NCBI RefSeq assembly: GCF_029109325.1
Contig: NZ_JAQKQJ010000019.1
Span: 62,001-126,000 of the forward strand
Length of the DNA: 64,000 nucleotides
From: Nodosilinea sp. PGN35
GTDB taxonomy: Bacteria > Cyanobacteriota > Cyanobacteriia > Phormidesmidales > Phormidesmidaceae
Direction: 5' to 3'
Shown here: one piece after another, positions 33,954-42,708 of the stretch
How the letters are laid out: every line of letters starts with the position of its first letter
How positions within the stretch are numbered: the first letter of the stretch is position 1
Program-made: the position numbers and the translations under genes
Notes under the pieces: model-generated
The model's input: only the letters and a program-made list of their open reading frames with translations
Told to the model about the DNA's origin: nothing
Database searches by the model: none

Positions 33954-34964
33954 TCATCCTCCCTTCTCCCCCACCCCCATCAAGTACAGCAGCGCCATCC
34001 GCACGGCGACGCCGCTGGTGACCTGGTCGCCAATCAGGCTTAACTCCGGGTCATCCATGACATCGGAGCTGATCTCGACGCCGCGATTTACCGGGCCGGG
34101 GTGCAGCACTTTGACGGTGGGCTGGCAAGCTTGGAGGCGATCGCGCGTTACCCCAAACCCCTGGTGGTATTCCCGCAGGCTGGGCAGCCGGTGCTGGGCC
34201 ATACGCTCCTTTTGCAGGCGCAGGGTCATGACAAAGTCGGCCCCCTCCAGGGCTGGGGCCAGGGTGCTGTGCTGCACAATGGCGCGGGGAATATCGATGG
34301 GCGACTGGGTAATAAAGGCGTCGGCGAAGCCGGGAGGCAGCAGGGTGGGGGGTGCCGCCAGGTGCACCTCCGCGCCGCAGGCGGTCAGGCACCAGAGGTT
34401 GGAGCGGGCCACGCGGGAGTGGAGAATATCGCCCACCAGGGCAATTTTCTTGCCTTTTATTAGGGATGCCGTGGGTTGTTCCGGATTTAGGGTCAGCCCC
34501 AGCGTGAATAGATCGAGCAGGGCCTGGGAAGGGTGGGCGTGCAGCCCGTCACCACCGTTGAGCACGCCGACCCCGGTGTGCAGCCGATCCATTTCGGCGG
34601 CGATCGCCCCCGGCACCCCCGCCTCCTGGTGGCGAATCACCATCAGGTTGGTGCCCATGGCCAGGTAGGTCTTGGCGGTGTCTAGAATGGTTTCACCTTT
34701 GGTCAGCGATGAGGTGCCGGGGGCAAAGTTGAGCACGTCCGCCGACAGCCGCTTGGCGGCCAGTTCAAAGCTGCTGCGGGTGCGGGTAGAGGGCTCAAAA
34801 AACATGTTGGTGACCACCAACCCCTGCAGGGCGGGCACCTTACGGGTGCGGCGCGACAGCACCTGCCAAAAGCTCACCGCCGTCTCCATCACCGTTTCAA
34901 ACTCCGCCGCCGTAAAATCCGCCAGCGACAGCACGTGTCGTCGATTCCAGGAAGCACTCGCCAT
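33954..34964 (-). CDS. pyrB: Aspartate carbamoyltransferase catalytic subunit
   Basis: ATCase condenses carbamoyl phosphate and aspartate in pyrimidine synthesis. The 336-residue protein shows the carbamoyl-phosphate site STRTRSSFELAAKRL, SSLTKGETILDTAKTY, HPSQALLDLFTLG, VGDILHSRVARSN and HPGPVNRGVE. I chose ATG 34964; the upstream TTG at 34979 adds five residues. Its start codon lies on the same CATG as a possible start of the divergent gene. Confidence 0.96.
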   Translation of the reverse strand: MASASWNRRHVLSLADFTAAEFETVMETAVSFWQVLSRRTRKVPALQGLVVTNMFFEPSTRTRSSFELAAKRLSADVLNFAPGTSSLTKGETILDTAKTYLAMGTNLMVIRHQEAGVPGAIAAEMDRLHTGVGVLNGGDGLHAHPSQALLDLFTLGLTLNPEQPTASLIKGKKIALVGDILHSRVARSNLWCLTACGAEVHLAAPPTLLPPGFADAFITQSPIDIPRAIVQHSTLAPALEGADFVMTLRLQKERMAQHRLPSLREYHQGFGVTRDRLQACQPTVKVLHPGPVNRGVEISSDVMDDPELSLIGDQVTSGVAVRMALLYLMGVGEKGG

Positions 34965-35028
34965 GGCCCGTTGCCTCAACCCCGTTCAATACCGTCCCCA
35001 CCATACCTGGCGGGGGGCCTCAGGCATC

Positions 35029-35625
35029 ATGTTTGGGGCAATTTTCCTGGTGCTGGTCGGGCTGCTGGGAGGGTGTTCTGGGGCCGAGCCTGAACCTGAG
35101 TCTGAGCCTGAGCCGATACCCGAAGCAATAGGAGGGGCTGAGCCGATGGACTCCGCAGCGGCGGCGGCATTCCCCTTCCAATCCCTAGGGCAAGCCCCCA
35201 GCCCGGTCGATGCCCTGACCCGCGCCAGCCGCCTCATGCAGGCCAAGGCCCGGCGGCTGGTGGTGCCCGCCGACCCGGTGGCCGTTGACCTCTACACCCT
35301 CGATCGCGCCTGCGAAGGCTACCAGAGCGAACCCATTCAGGTGCCCCGCCCGCAGAGCATGGAGGCGACCGTCGATCTGATTTTGGCGGAGCAGGCCATT
35401 CCAGAGCTGACCCTCTCGGGCTACCGCACCCGCTTTGACCCTGAGACCAAGACCGTCACCATTGACCTGCGGGTGGCCCGCGACTCGCGCCGGGTGCTGC
35501 AATCGCTGTCGGTGTGCGAGCAGAAGGCGCTACTGGGCAGCCTGCGCGAGACCCTGCTCAACCAGCCCGACTGGCAGATTGAGGCCGTGACCTTCACCAA
35601 CCGGGGCAACCCCCTGGTGCTGTAG
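35029..35625 (+). CDS. GerMN-like lipoprotein
   Basis: From ATG 35029 the 198-residue product starts MFGAIFLVLVGLLGGCSG, a lipoprotein signal with lipobox-like LGGC. An acidic Glu/Pro linker follows, then a domain (about 85-198) resembling GerMN: VAVDLYTLDRACEGY, ATVDLILAEQAIPELTLSGY, VTIDLRVARDSRRVLQSLS and ALLGSLRETLLNQPDW. An upstream in-frame ATG at 34963 would overlap the pyrB start codon and push the signal inward, so it is less likely. Function unknown. Confidence 0.75.
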   Translation: MFGAIFLVLVGLLGGCSGAEPEPESEPEPIPEAIGGAEPMDSAAAAAFPFQSLGQAPSPVDALTRASRLMQAKARRLVVPADPVAVDLYTLDRACEGYQSEPIQVPRPQSMEATVDLILAEQAIPELTLSGYRTRFDPETKTVTIDLRVARDSRRVLQSLSVCEQKALLGSLRETLLNQPDWQIEAVTFTNRGNPLVL

Positions 35626-35639
35626 CTGGTGCTGTAAGC

Positions 35640-38165
35640 TCAGGATCTCACCAGGCTCTGCTGGTCAAACCAGCCCTGGAGCTGATCTACGGTGGTGCAG
35701 TCCATCAGACTGTCTAGCAGGGTGCCCTGGCTAAAGTACTGAGCCACCGTGGCGAGCTGGGTGAGGTGATCCTGGGTGGTGCCCTGGGCGGGGGTCAGCA
35801 GCAGGACTACTACGTGAATCCGCTGGCTGGCGCGGCGGGTGTCGCCGAAGCTCTGGCCATCGCGCTGCATGCCCCGGCGGTGCACCCCCAGGCACAGCTG
35901 GGTGCCCTTGAGCTTGGGCACTCGGGCGTGGGAAATAATCACCCCCGGCAGCACCTCGCTGGCGTAGCCCACATCGTCAAAGGCAAGGGCCTTGAGCACG
36001 CTTTCGTGGCGCGGGTCGCCGCGATCGATGGCGGTGCTGAGTAGGGTATCGACCGCCTCTTCGTAGGTGGCGGCGGTCAGGTCGAGGCGCACCCGCTCCT
36101 GGGAAAGCAGCTGCCCCAAACCCAGGGGCTGGGTCGCCCCAAAGTACTGGGCATCTTTTTCGGAGGGATAGAGCACCAAAAAGCTGAGCTGAGAGTCGGC
36201 CAGGGTTTGGGGCAGCCGCTCCAGAACGCGATCGTAGGCGACGGTGCCCTCGCGGGCGCTCATCAGCACGATTAAGTCCCGATCGCCGGAGGAGTCCTTG
36301 AGGGTAGCGCGGGCCTCATCCCAGGTGGACATCTCCATGAACCCGGTGCTGACTTCAATGGGCACGTCTTCAAAGTGCTGGCGGTAGGGTTCGGCCCCGT
36401 CGTTGACCACCAGTACCTGAAGTTTGGCCCCCAGCTGGTAGGCCAGGTGCTTGAGCGATCGCACTCCCTCATAAAACCCTGGATTGTGGTCAATCACGGG
36501 GGGCAGCACCACCACCAGCCGCTGAAAGGTGTTGACCGGATGGTTGAGCCGGCACACCCACACCTGCTGGGGAGCCTGCTCCAGCATTTGGTCGATCACC
36601 GAGCCAAAGATGCGCTGGCGGGCCGAGCGGGTGCCGTTCCAGCCGATCACAATGTCGCTGATGCGGCGCTCCATGGCGGCTTCGACCACCCCCGAGGCGG
36701 GGTTGCGGGCCACCCGCGTCACCGGGTTCACCGGCAGGTCTAGCTCCACGGCGTGCACCACCGCATGGGCCAGCAGTCGCTCGGCGGCGGCCACACTGCT
36801 TTCGGTGGCTTCGGCTTCGCTTTCTTCAGCGATCACCGTCAGGGGGTAGACGGTTTCCTCAGATTTGTTGTCGCGCAGCAGGGCAGCCACATTGACCAGG
36901 GCCTCACTGGTGGAGGGGTTGGCTAAAGGCACCAAAATGCGCTGGGGGGCCTGGCGCGGTTCGTAGTGCTGCTCCTCTTGCTGGCGGGCCACCTGGCGAC
37001 CGAAGCGATCGACCACCGAGGGGCCAAGAATGCAGGTGGCAAAAATCATCAGCACCACCCCGTTGAGCACGTCGTCGCCAATGATGCCCAGCTCGTAGCC
37101 CACCAGGGTGGCGGCCAGGGTGGCGGCGGCCTCGCAGGTGGAGAGGCCAAACATCACCCAGCCCTCGGCGGCGGTGTAGTTGTAGATCCGTCGTGTCACC
37201 CCGGCAGCAATGAACTTGGTGATCACGTTGGTGGCCAGCATCGAGATCATTACCACCCAGGCGGTGAGGCTGCTAAAGAGCACCGACACATCCACCAGCA
37301 GGCCAATAAAAATCAAAAAGAACGGAATGATAAACGCGTCGCCAAAGAACTGGATGCGGGTCATCAGGCGGCTGCGCTCGGGTATCAGCCTATTCAGGGT
37401 CAGCCCCACCAGAAAGGCCCCCAAAATCGCCTCGGTACCCACCGCACGGGCCAAAAATGCGCCGATAAACACTACCGCCAGCACAAACACAAACTCGCTC
37501 CTGCCGCCGTCTTCCACATTGCGAAAGAACCAGCGGGCCAGGGGCGGCAGCAGGTAGATCACCGCTGCAATGTAGATCGCCATGGCCAGCGCCAGAGACA
37601 CCCAAAACATGGTGGTCAGCTCGCCCTCAAAGGCGCGGGCCACCACCACCAGCACCAGCAGCGCTACGGTATCGGTGAGAATCGTGCCGCCCACGGTGGT
37701 GACCACCGCATCGTTTTTCATGATGCCCAACCGGCTGATGATCGGGTAGGGCACCAGGGTATGGGAGGCAAACATGCTGGCAATTAGAATGGCCGCCAAC
37801 CAGTCAAAGCCCAGTAGGTAGTGGAAAATCAGCGTGCCCGCCAGCTGCGGAATGGTGAAGGTAATGACGCCAAACACAAAGCTGCGATCGCGGTTTTTGC
37901 GAAACTGAGCCATATTGATCTCAAGCCCCGACAAAAACATGATGTAGAGCAGCCCCACATTGCCCAACAGCTCGATCGCCTGGCCGCGCTCAAGGACATT
38001 TAGCACGCTGCTGCCCAGGACTACTCCCGCGACAATTGGCCCAATTAATCCTGGCAGTTTAAACCGCTCAAAGAGCAGCGGCGTCGCCAAAATCACCACC
38101 ATACAAATGCCGAAGATCAAAATCGGATCTTCTACGGGCAGGGGCATGCCTAAAATTGATTCCAT
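35640..38165 (-). CDS. CPA2 cation:proton antiporter fused to USP and PTS-IIA-like domains
   Basis: The 841-residue protein has a CPA2/KefB-type membrane domain (about 10-390; LPGLIGPIVAGVVLGSSVL, ASHTLVPYPIISRLGI, GAFLVGLTLNRLIPE), a universal-stress-like domain (about 408-545; DIVIGWNGTRSARQRIFGSV), a second alpha/beta domain (about 550-680) and a C-terminal PTS EIIA-type domain (about 690-838) with a candidate His in GVIISHARVPKLKG. It likely exchanges K+ or Na+ for H+. It lies 28 bp after a USP gene that carries a c-di-AMP riboswitch, so c-di-AMP probably controls it too. Confidence 0.92.
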   Translation of the reverse strand: MESILGMPLPVEDPILIFGICMVVILATPLLFERFKLPGLIGPIVAGVVLGSSVLNVLERGQAIELLGNVGLLYIMFLSGLEINMAQFRKNRDRSFVFGVITFTIPQLAGTLIFHYLLGFDWLAAILIASMFASHTLVPYPIISRLGIMKNDAVVTTVGGTILTDTVALLVLVVVARAFEGELTTMFWVSLALAMAIYIAAVIYLLPPLARWFFRNVEDGGRSEFVFVLAVVFIGAFLARAVGTEAILGAFLVGLTLNRLIPERSRLMTRIQFFGDAFIIPFFLIFIGLLVDVSVLFSSLTAWVVMISMLATNVITKFIAAGVTRRIYNYTAAEGWVMFGLSTCEAAATLAATLVGYELGIIGDDVLNGVVLMIFATCILGPSVVDRFGRQVARQQEEQHYEPRQAPQRILVPLANPSTSEALVNVAALLRDNKSEETVYPLTVIAEESEAEATESSVAAAERLLAHAVVHAVELDLPVNPVTRVARNPASGVVEAAMERRISDIVIGWNGTRSARQRIFGSVIDQMLEQAPQQVWVCRLNHPVNTFQRLVVVLPPVIDHNPGFYEGVRSLKHLAYQLGAKLQVLVVNDGAEPYRQHFEDVPIEVSTGFMEMSTWDEARATLKDSSGDRDLIVLMSAREGTVAYDRVLERLPQTLADSQLSFLVLYPSEKDAQYFGATQPLGLGQLLSQERVRLDLTAATYEEAVDTLLSTAIDRGDPRHESVLKALAFDDVGYASEVLPGVIISHARVPKLKGTQLCLGVHRRGMQRDGQSFGDTRRASQRIHVVVLLLTPAQGTTQDHLTQLATVAQYFSQGTLLDSLMDCTTVDQLQGWFDQQSLVRS

Positions 38166-38193
38166 TGCGATTGTCCTTAACGCGATAGAGAAG

Positions 38194-38769
38194 CTATTGA
38201 GAATATTGGGTCGCCATGGGCCAGTTTCCTGGGGATGCGCCCACCGAATTTTCCGGGGGCTGACAGCGATCTAACAGCTCAGGGATGTTCCAGCTAGCAG
38301 GCGCTGGGCGCTTGGGCTGCACTACCATGAGCGTGCAGGGGCTGTGCTGCATCACGTAGTCGGTTGTGCGGCCAAGCAGCCTCGACCCGTGCCCCAGGAC
38401 GACCAGATCGGCTTGCCACTGCTGCGCTAGGGCGCAAATTTGGCTGTCGGCCTCCCCAACTTTGCAGAGCACCTCAGCCGATATGCCCTGGCTCTGAGCC
38501 TGGAGGGCGTAGTGGCACAGCCACTGCCAAGCCCCACTGACATCCTTTAAGTGCTGATTTTGCCACTGCTGGCGCTTGGCGGAGGGCACCAGGCCGAAGC
38601 CCGCGTCGATGCAGCTATTGAGTTGAGCAAAAGACAGTGGACTGAGGCAGTGAACCAGCAGCAAATTACCGTTGTGGTGCTGGGCCTGGGCGATCGCAAA
38701 TCCCAGTACTTCTCGGTCTCGATGGGTGCCATCGAGAGCCACCAAAATTCGGCTCAAGGACGTTTCCAT
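38194..38769 (-). CDS. Universal stress protein
   Basis: The 191-residue protein (start ATG 38769 after GGAG) has one UspA fold: SLSRILVALDGTHRDREVL, VHCLSPLSF and, at the nucleotide-binding end, DLVVLGHGSRLLGRTTDYVM, then HSPCTLMVVQPKR. GHGSRLLG resembles the ATP-binding G-2x-G-9x-G motif but the last glycine is changed. It is the first gene after a c-di-AMP riboswitch and is followed by the antiporter. Confidence 0.92.
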   Translation of the reverse strand: METSLSRILVALDGTHRDREVLGFAIAQAQHHNGNLLLVHCLSPLSFAQLNSCIDAGFGLVPSAKRQQWQNQHLKDVSGAWQWLCHYALQAQSQGISAEVLCKVGEADSQICALAQQWQADLVVLGHGSRLLGRTTDYVMQHSPCTLMVVQPKRPAPASWNIPELLDRCQPPENSVGASPGNWPMATQYSQ

Positions 38770-38869
38770 GGCGTGTTCTCCAGGGTTCAAGGTCGATAGG
38801 AAACCGCACCGCTGCGGTACCAACCAAGGACACTGACAAATTCTGGGCATTCTAAAAATGCTGAATTGC

Positions 38870-39003
38870 AGTCTCCTCTCAAGGCCGACGAGGTTAGCTG
38901 ACGGGCTAGGACTGAGAGATGTCCTTCCTGGCTATTGGTCAAAGGGATATTCCCCTCGACCCATCAGGATTGGCCCCGTGAATTGGTTCCCCCGTTCCAG
39001 GAT
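38870..39003 (-). promoter_or_regulatory. c-di-AMP (ydaO-yuaA) riboswitch (a)
   Basis: On the minus strand the leader reads GGAACGGGGGAACCAATT near its 5' end and CCCGTCAGCTAACCTCG near its 3' end, the invariant blocks of the ydaO/c-di-AMP aptamer. It lies about 100 bp upstream of a USP gene followed by a cation:proton antiporter. c-di-AMP riboswitches commonly turn off ion-transport and cell-wall genes when ligand is high. Ends are approximate. Confidence 0.88.
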
Positions 39004-39149
39004 CCAAGCGGTTGCGATCGCAACCCCCCCGAACCTGGATTAGGCCAGTAAAACTGTGCTTCGGCGAATGTATCACCGTCGATTGTCGCCACCATCTATC
39101 CGCAGAGATAGATCGTTTAAGGCAATCTCTAGGAAAGATTTTCCCTCAA

Positions 39150-39227
39150 TGTAGGATGGGCAAAGCCCTTTGCCCATGCCCATCAAGGTTGTCGAGCGAT
39201 GGGTACGCAAGCTTTGCCCGTCCTACA
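39150..39227. repeat. Palindromic GTAGGATGGGC repeat
   Basis: Outer arms TGTAGGATGGGCAAAGC and GCTTTGCCCGTCCTACA pair with one mismatch (a G-U pair in RNA). The interior also pairs partly (TTTGCCCATGCCCATC). Related elements occur at 39866, 41252, 41673 and 44317. The size and structure suit a MITE or REP-type repeat. Confidence 0.75.
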
Positions 39228-39285
39228 GGGGTACTTTCTAATCTAGAAAATGACTTCAAAAAAGTCTGCCCAGCGGGCTTTTACC

Positions 39286-39789
39286 CTACCTAGACAGCAC
39301 TTCAACCTCTAGGCTGGGGTCGTTGGGTACCACCATGACTGAGCAGGGGGCATGGTTGGCCACGTAGTCACTGACGCTGCCTAGAACGAGCTTTTTTAAG
39401 CCCCGCTTGCCGCTGTTGCCCACCACTACCACATCGGCTCCCCAGGCCTGGGCCAGTTGGCAAATAAAGGGGCCAGGGTCGGCTATTTCACAGACAAAAT
39501 CGGTTGAGACGTGGTGTTGGGCCTCGGTGCGCAGCTGCTCTAGCCAGCTGCGGGCCTCCTGTATCTGGTGGAGCTGGGCCGTCTCCTCCTCGTGCTGCAC
39601 CCTGGTAGAGCTTTGCAGGCCTACGCCAGCATCGATCAGCTTTCCCAGGTTTTCGTAGGGTTTGACGGTGAGGCTGTGAACCAGGCGCAGTTGCCCGTGG
39701 GAAGACTGGGCTAGCCCTAGGGCATGGTCAAAGACGCGATCGGAGGCCGCCGTGCGATCAAGGGCCATCAGGATGTTTTGGTAGTTCAT
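39286..39789 (-). CDS. Universal stress protein, ATP-binding type
   Basis: The 167-residue UspA protein starts MNYQNILMALDRTAASDRVF and contains the complete ATP-binding motif in VVVGNSGKRGLKKLVLGSVS (G-2x-G-9x-G-S), followed by DYVANHAPCSVMVVP. It lies 179 bp downstream of the other USP gene on the same strand, with a palindromic repeat in the gap, so read-through from riboswitch (b) is possible. Confidence 0.93.
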   Translation of the reverse strand: MNYQNILMALDRTAASDRVFDHALGLAQSSHGQLRLVHSLTVKPYENLGKLIDAGVGLQSSTRVQHEEETAQLHQIQEARSWLEQLRTEAQHHVSTDFVCEIADPGPFICQLAQAWGADVVVVGNSGKRGLKKLVLGSVSDYVANHAPCSVMVVPNDPSLEVEVLSR

Positions 39790-39865
39790 TGGGATCGCTC
39801 AAAGAAACGACGCTGGGGCTGATTGGGCAATACTCTAGAGAAGAGTCTCCCTCTGCTGAGGATGG

Positions 39866-39941
39866 GTAGGGTGGGCAAAGGGCCGTGCCCATGCCCATCA
39901 GGTCTATCGGGTGATGGGCGCGCAGGCTCTGCCCATCCTAC
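39866..39941. repeat. Palindromic GTAGGGTGGGC repeat
   Basis: Arms GTAGGGTGGGCAAAG and CTCTGCCCATCCTAC are imperfect inverted copies. The interior shares CCCATGCCCATCA with the element at 39150, so the two are members of one family flanking the 39286-39789 gene. Confidence 0.75.
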
Positions 39942-39968
39942 GCAGGTATTTCGTTATCTAAGAATCCC

Positions 39969-40544
39969 TTACTTGGGTAGCCCCAGCACAGAGCAGGGAG
40001 TTTGGGTATCGAGCTGCCGCACCAGCTGATGCTTGGCCGTATGACACCCCACCAGCAGCACTTCAGCCCCAATCTCTCGGGCGACCTGGCTGAGCTCTGT
40101 GGCCACCTGGCCAACCCGCAGGTGGGCGTTGAGCGAACCGCGCCACTCGCTGGCCAGGCAGCGGGCCTGCCAGAGAATGCGATCGGCGTTGGCGATGGTT
40201 TTGGGCCGGGTTTTATCGACGACGTAAACCACATGCACCACCACAGGATTGGGCCTGGCTAAGCGGGTCTGGTGCGCCGCGCACAGCGCCAGGTCTAGGG
40301 CCGCCTGGCTGTGGGCCGAACCGCTATAGCCAACGACAAAGTTGATGGTTTGCTCCTCTACCCTGGGGTCTAGGGTTGGGGGCTTGGGCCGCAGCAGCAG
40401 GACGATATCCTTTGCCAGGTCGCGGCGACCCAGAGCCGCCTCTAGACGCATGATCATGGGTTTGATGGCGGCCTCGGGGGAAACCCGAGGCACAGTCGAA
40501 AGCGGCTGCCTCAACAGGGCAGTGGGACGTGATTTGAGCTGCAT
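39969..40544 (-). CDS. Universal-stress-like protein
   Basis: The 191-residue protein starts at ATG 40544 (MQLKSRPTALL) with AGGAGGG close upstream. After a basic N-terminal arm (1-65) comes a UspA-like fold: INFVVGYSGSAHSQAALDLA, VVHVVYVVDKT, and EVLLVGCHTAKHQLVRQL then TPCSVLGLP. The usual Gly-rich ATP loop is changed, so it may not bind ATP. It is preceded by c-di-AMP riboswitch (b). Confidence 0.88.
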   Translation of the reverse strand: MQLKSRPTALLRQPLSTVPRVSPEAAIKPMIMRLEAALGRRDLAKDIVLLLRPKPPTLDPRVEEQTINFVVGYSGSAHSQAALDLALCAAHQTRLARPNPVVVHVVYVVDKTRPKTIANADRILWQARCLASEWRGSLNAHLRVGQVATELSQVAREIGAEVLLVGCHTAKHQLVRQLDTQTPCSVLGLPK

Positions 40545-40644
40545 GAGACCCTCCTGGAGCCTAGTCATAAACAGCGAACAAGCCGTGGCAACACGACTTA
40601 GGACACTGAAACAACCAACGCATGGGCGTAAGTGGTGCTGGTTC

Positions 40645-40772
40645 AGTCTCCCTCAATGCCGACGAGGTTAGCTGACGGGCTAGGACTGAGAGATGTCCCT
40701 TTCCGAATACCCACAGTTGGGTATCAAGAACTCGGAAATACGCCCCTTTATCTGGGTTCCCCGCTCTAGCAG
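40645..40772 (-). promoter_or_regulatory. c-di-AMP (ydaO-yuaA) riboswitch (b)
   Basis: The minus strand carries CGGGGAACCCAG near its 5' end, a hairpin built on TTCCGAGTTC and ATTCGGAA, and the 3' block CCCGTCAGCTAACCTCG with the downstream GGCATTGAGG. The segment from GGACATCTCTCAG through AACCTCGTCGGC is identical to riboswitch (c). It lies about 100 bp upstream of a USP-like gene. Confidence 0.9.
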
Positions 40773-41251
40773 CCTAAATGCCTGTAAAGCGCTTAGCGGC
40801 TGCGTGATTTGATTAGGCAGACTTGTTCGATTCCCTCAATTTTAAATCCGGAAAACAAAAAGCGTCAAGCGAAAGATTACATTATATAACCATTTTCGAA
40901 TTCCCAACCGTTGAAATAGTCAAGCTTGTCAATTGACACTAAATCCATTGGAGAAAGGAAATAAATTGATCTGGATTCAGTCCTCAACAAGCCCTGAGCT
41001 TATTTCTTATTAAAAGATTTTTTTAGGCGGCCAAGCATCATCCTTGGGAAGGATTTCTAGAAGGCTGTCTAGGTCATTCTACTTCTCTCTTAGCCGATAA
41101 AAAGGGGTTTGACGCTGTTCGAAGCCCCTATTTCCTTGATCCCTGTTGTCCGCACTCAGGATTTTTGTGGTTTAAAGCTTTCTGGCTGGCGCGGTCGATG
41201 TTGTGCGATCGCTGACGCATCCCACCCTGGTTGATTGGCAAAACATTGGGA
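40773..41251. other. Intergenic, AT-rich promoter region
   Basis: Between riboswitch (b) and the next repeat the DNA is clearly AT-richer than its surroundings (for example 40841-41000). It presumably holds the minus-strand promoter of the riboswitch-USP transcript. No coding frame with family resemblance and no tRNA was seen. Confidence 0.4.
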
Positions 41252-41329
41252 GTAGGTTGGGGGAAACGAAGTGGAACCCAACGCAAGAACTGGTTGTATT
41301 GGGTTCTGCGATCGCGCCGCCCAACCTAC
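41252..41329. repeat. Palindromic GTAGGTTGGG repeat
   Basis: Terminal arms GTAGGTTGGG (41252-41261) and CCCAACCTAC (41320-41329) are exact inverted copies, with inner pairing GGAACCCAA/TTGGGTTC. It belongs to the same style of cyanobacterial intergenic palindrome as 39150 and 41673. Confidence 0.75.
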
Positions 41330-41657
41330 ACAGTAGCTGGTAGGGTTAGCTGCAACGCGCCGCCTGAAAAGATTTTGGTGTGTTACGCGATCGCTGATGC
41401 ATCTCATCTGTCAATAGGAGCTTCTACCCGATGGATGAAACTCTCAGCCGGGATTGTTCACTGTTCTAAGCTTCTCCTGGTGATGCATTGCCGCTGATGA
41501 GACCGATCGTTTTTCCCCCAGGGAATTGGAGCCGCTAATGCAACCTACGGTTTGGCCCGGGGGAAATCGGGGCGGAGCGATGCGAATTTGGCACAAGAAT
41601 TCATCTAACTACATCGATTGCATGTCGGTGGGCACTGCCCATCCTACGGTGCTGCCT

Positions 41658-41733
41658 GTCAAGCCTAAATTTGTAGGTTGGATGGTGCGCCAGCCTAACC
41701 CAACCTACGGGAACCCTCATTTTTAGGCTTGAC
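41658..41733. repeat. Nested inverted repeat after the ABC-transporter operon
   Basis: Outer arms GTCAAGCCTAAA (41658-41669) and TTTAGGCTTGAC (41722-41733) pair perfectly. Inside sits a second inverted repeat, GTAGGTTGG (41673) to CCAACCTAC (ending 41708). It starts seven bases beyond the stop of the minus-strand ATPase gene and could fold in that mRNA's 3' end; there is no T-run. Confidence 0.75.
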
Positions 41734-41739
41734 GCTGCA

Positions 41740-42582
41740 CTACGTCATTTGCTCGAAGTAGCTGTCGAGGAACCCGAGGGCGTGGTTGCGGAGGTCGTAG
41801 TATTCCTTAGATTCACGCAGGGCGGTGCGATCGCGCGGGTGGTCAAAGGGCACCGTCAGAATTTCGCCGATGTGGGCATTGGGGCCGTTGGTCATCATCA
41901 CAATCCGGTCGGCCATATAGATGGCCTCATCCACGTCGTGGGTGATCATCATCACCGCCTGGGGGTTGCGCTCCCAGATGTCGAGCACCTGGCGCTGCAA
42001 GCGCCCTCGGGTGAGGGCGTCGAGGGCACCAAAGGGTTCGTCCATCAGCAGCATTTTGGGCCGAATCGCCAGGGCGCGGGCGATGCCTACCCGCTGCTTC
42101 ATCCCCCCCGACAGCTCGTCGGGGTATTTGGCGGCGGCGGCGGTAAGGTTGACCATGGCCAGGTGCTCGTCCACCAGATCGGCCCGGTCGCGGGGAGACA
42201 GGCGATCGCACACCTCATCCACCGCCAGGCGCACGTTTTCGCGCACCGTCAGCCAGGGCAGCAGCGAGTACTGCTGAAACACCATCATGCGATCGGCCCC
42301 CGGCTTTTTGATCGGAGCTCCTTCTAAAAATATTTCCCCCGAGGTAGCCTGCTCTAGGCCACCGACAATTTTGAGCAGCGTCGATTTGCCGCAGCCCGAG
42401 TGGCCGATGATGGCGATAAACTCGTTAGCTCCAATGGATAGATTGATGCCATCAAGCACTACGTTGCGATCGCCGCTGCCGCTGGGGTAGGCTTTCACCA
42501 GGTCTTGAATAACGAGAAAATCAGTTTCAAACTCAACCTGTCGTCGATCGGAATATTGCGGGTACTGATTTGACTTAACCAT
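41740..42582 (-). CDS. NrtD/CmpD-type ABC transporter ATPase
   Basis: The 280-residue ATPase has Walker A GHSGCGKST, Q-loop MMVFQQYSLLPWLT, signature LSGGMKQRVGIARAL, Walker B MLLMDEPFGALD and the switch His in MMITHDVDEAIYMADR. It belongs to the nitrate/bicarbonate/taurine importer class. Unlike nrt and cmp operons, no second ATPase fused to a binding domain (NrtC/CmpC) is present. It is the third gene after riboswitch (c). Confidence 0.92.
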   Translation of the reverse strand: MVKSNQYPQYSDRRQVEFETDFLVIQDLVKAYPSGSGDRNVVLDGINLSIGANEFIAIIGHSGCGKSTLLKIVGGLEQATSGEIFLEGAPIKKPGADRMMVFQQYSLLPWLTVRENVRLAVDEVCDRLSPRDRADLVDEHLAMVNLTAAAAKYPDELSGGMKQRVGIARALAIRPKMLLMDEPFGALDALTRGRLQRQVLDIWERNPQAVMMITHDVDEAIYMADRIVMMTNGPNAHIGEILTVPFDHPRDRTALRESKEYYDLRNHALGFLDSYFEQMT

Positions 42583-42605
42583 GGTTTTCTCCTGAATAGT
42601 GGAAG

Positions 42606-42700
42606 AGCGTTAGAACGTGTGAGCGTTAAGAACGTTAGAGCGTTAAGAACGTTAGAGCGTGTGAGCGTTAAGAACGCGCCAACGTGCCAACGCGCCAACC
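42606..42700. repeat. Degenerate tandem repeat (GAACGT/GAGCGTTAA)
   Basis: The words GTTAGAGCGTTAAGAAC, GTGTGAGCGTTAAGAAC and then CGCCAACGTGCCAACGCGCC recur between the ATPase and binding-protein genes. Similar words occur at 28134 and 47462. It lies within the operon, so it would be transcribed. Confidence 0.8.
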
Positions 42701-42708
42701 CACCAACC

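Noticed and set aside
36966..37787. Long open frame opposite the antiporter gene (273 codons, plus strand)
   Set aside because: Antisense to a recognised CPA2 domain; the His/Gln/Gly-rich product is typical of mirrored hydrophobic coding.
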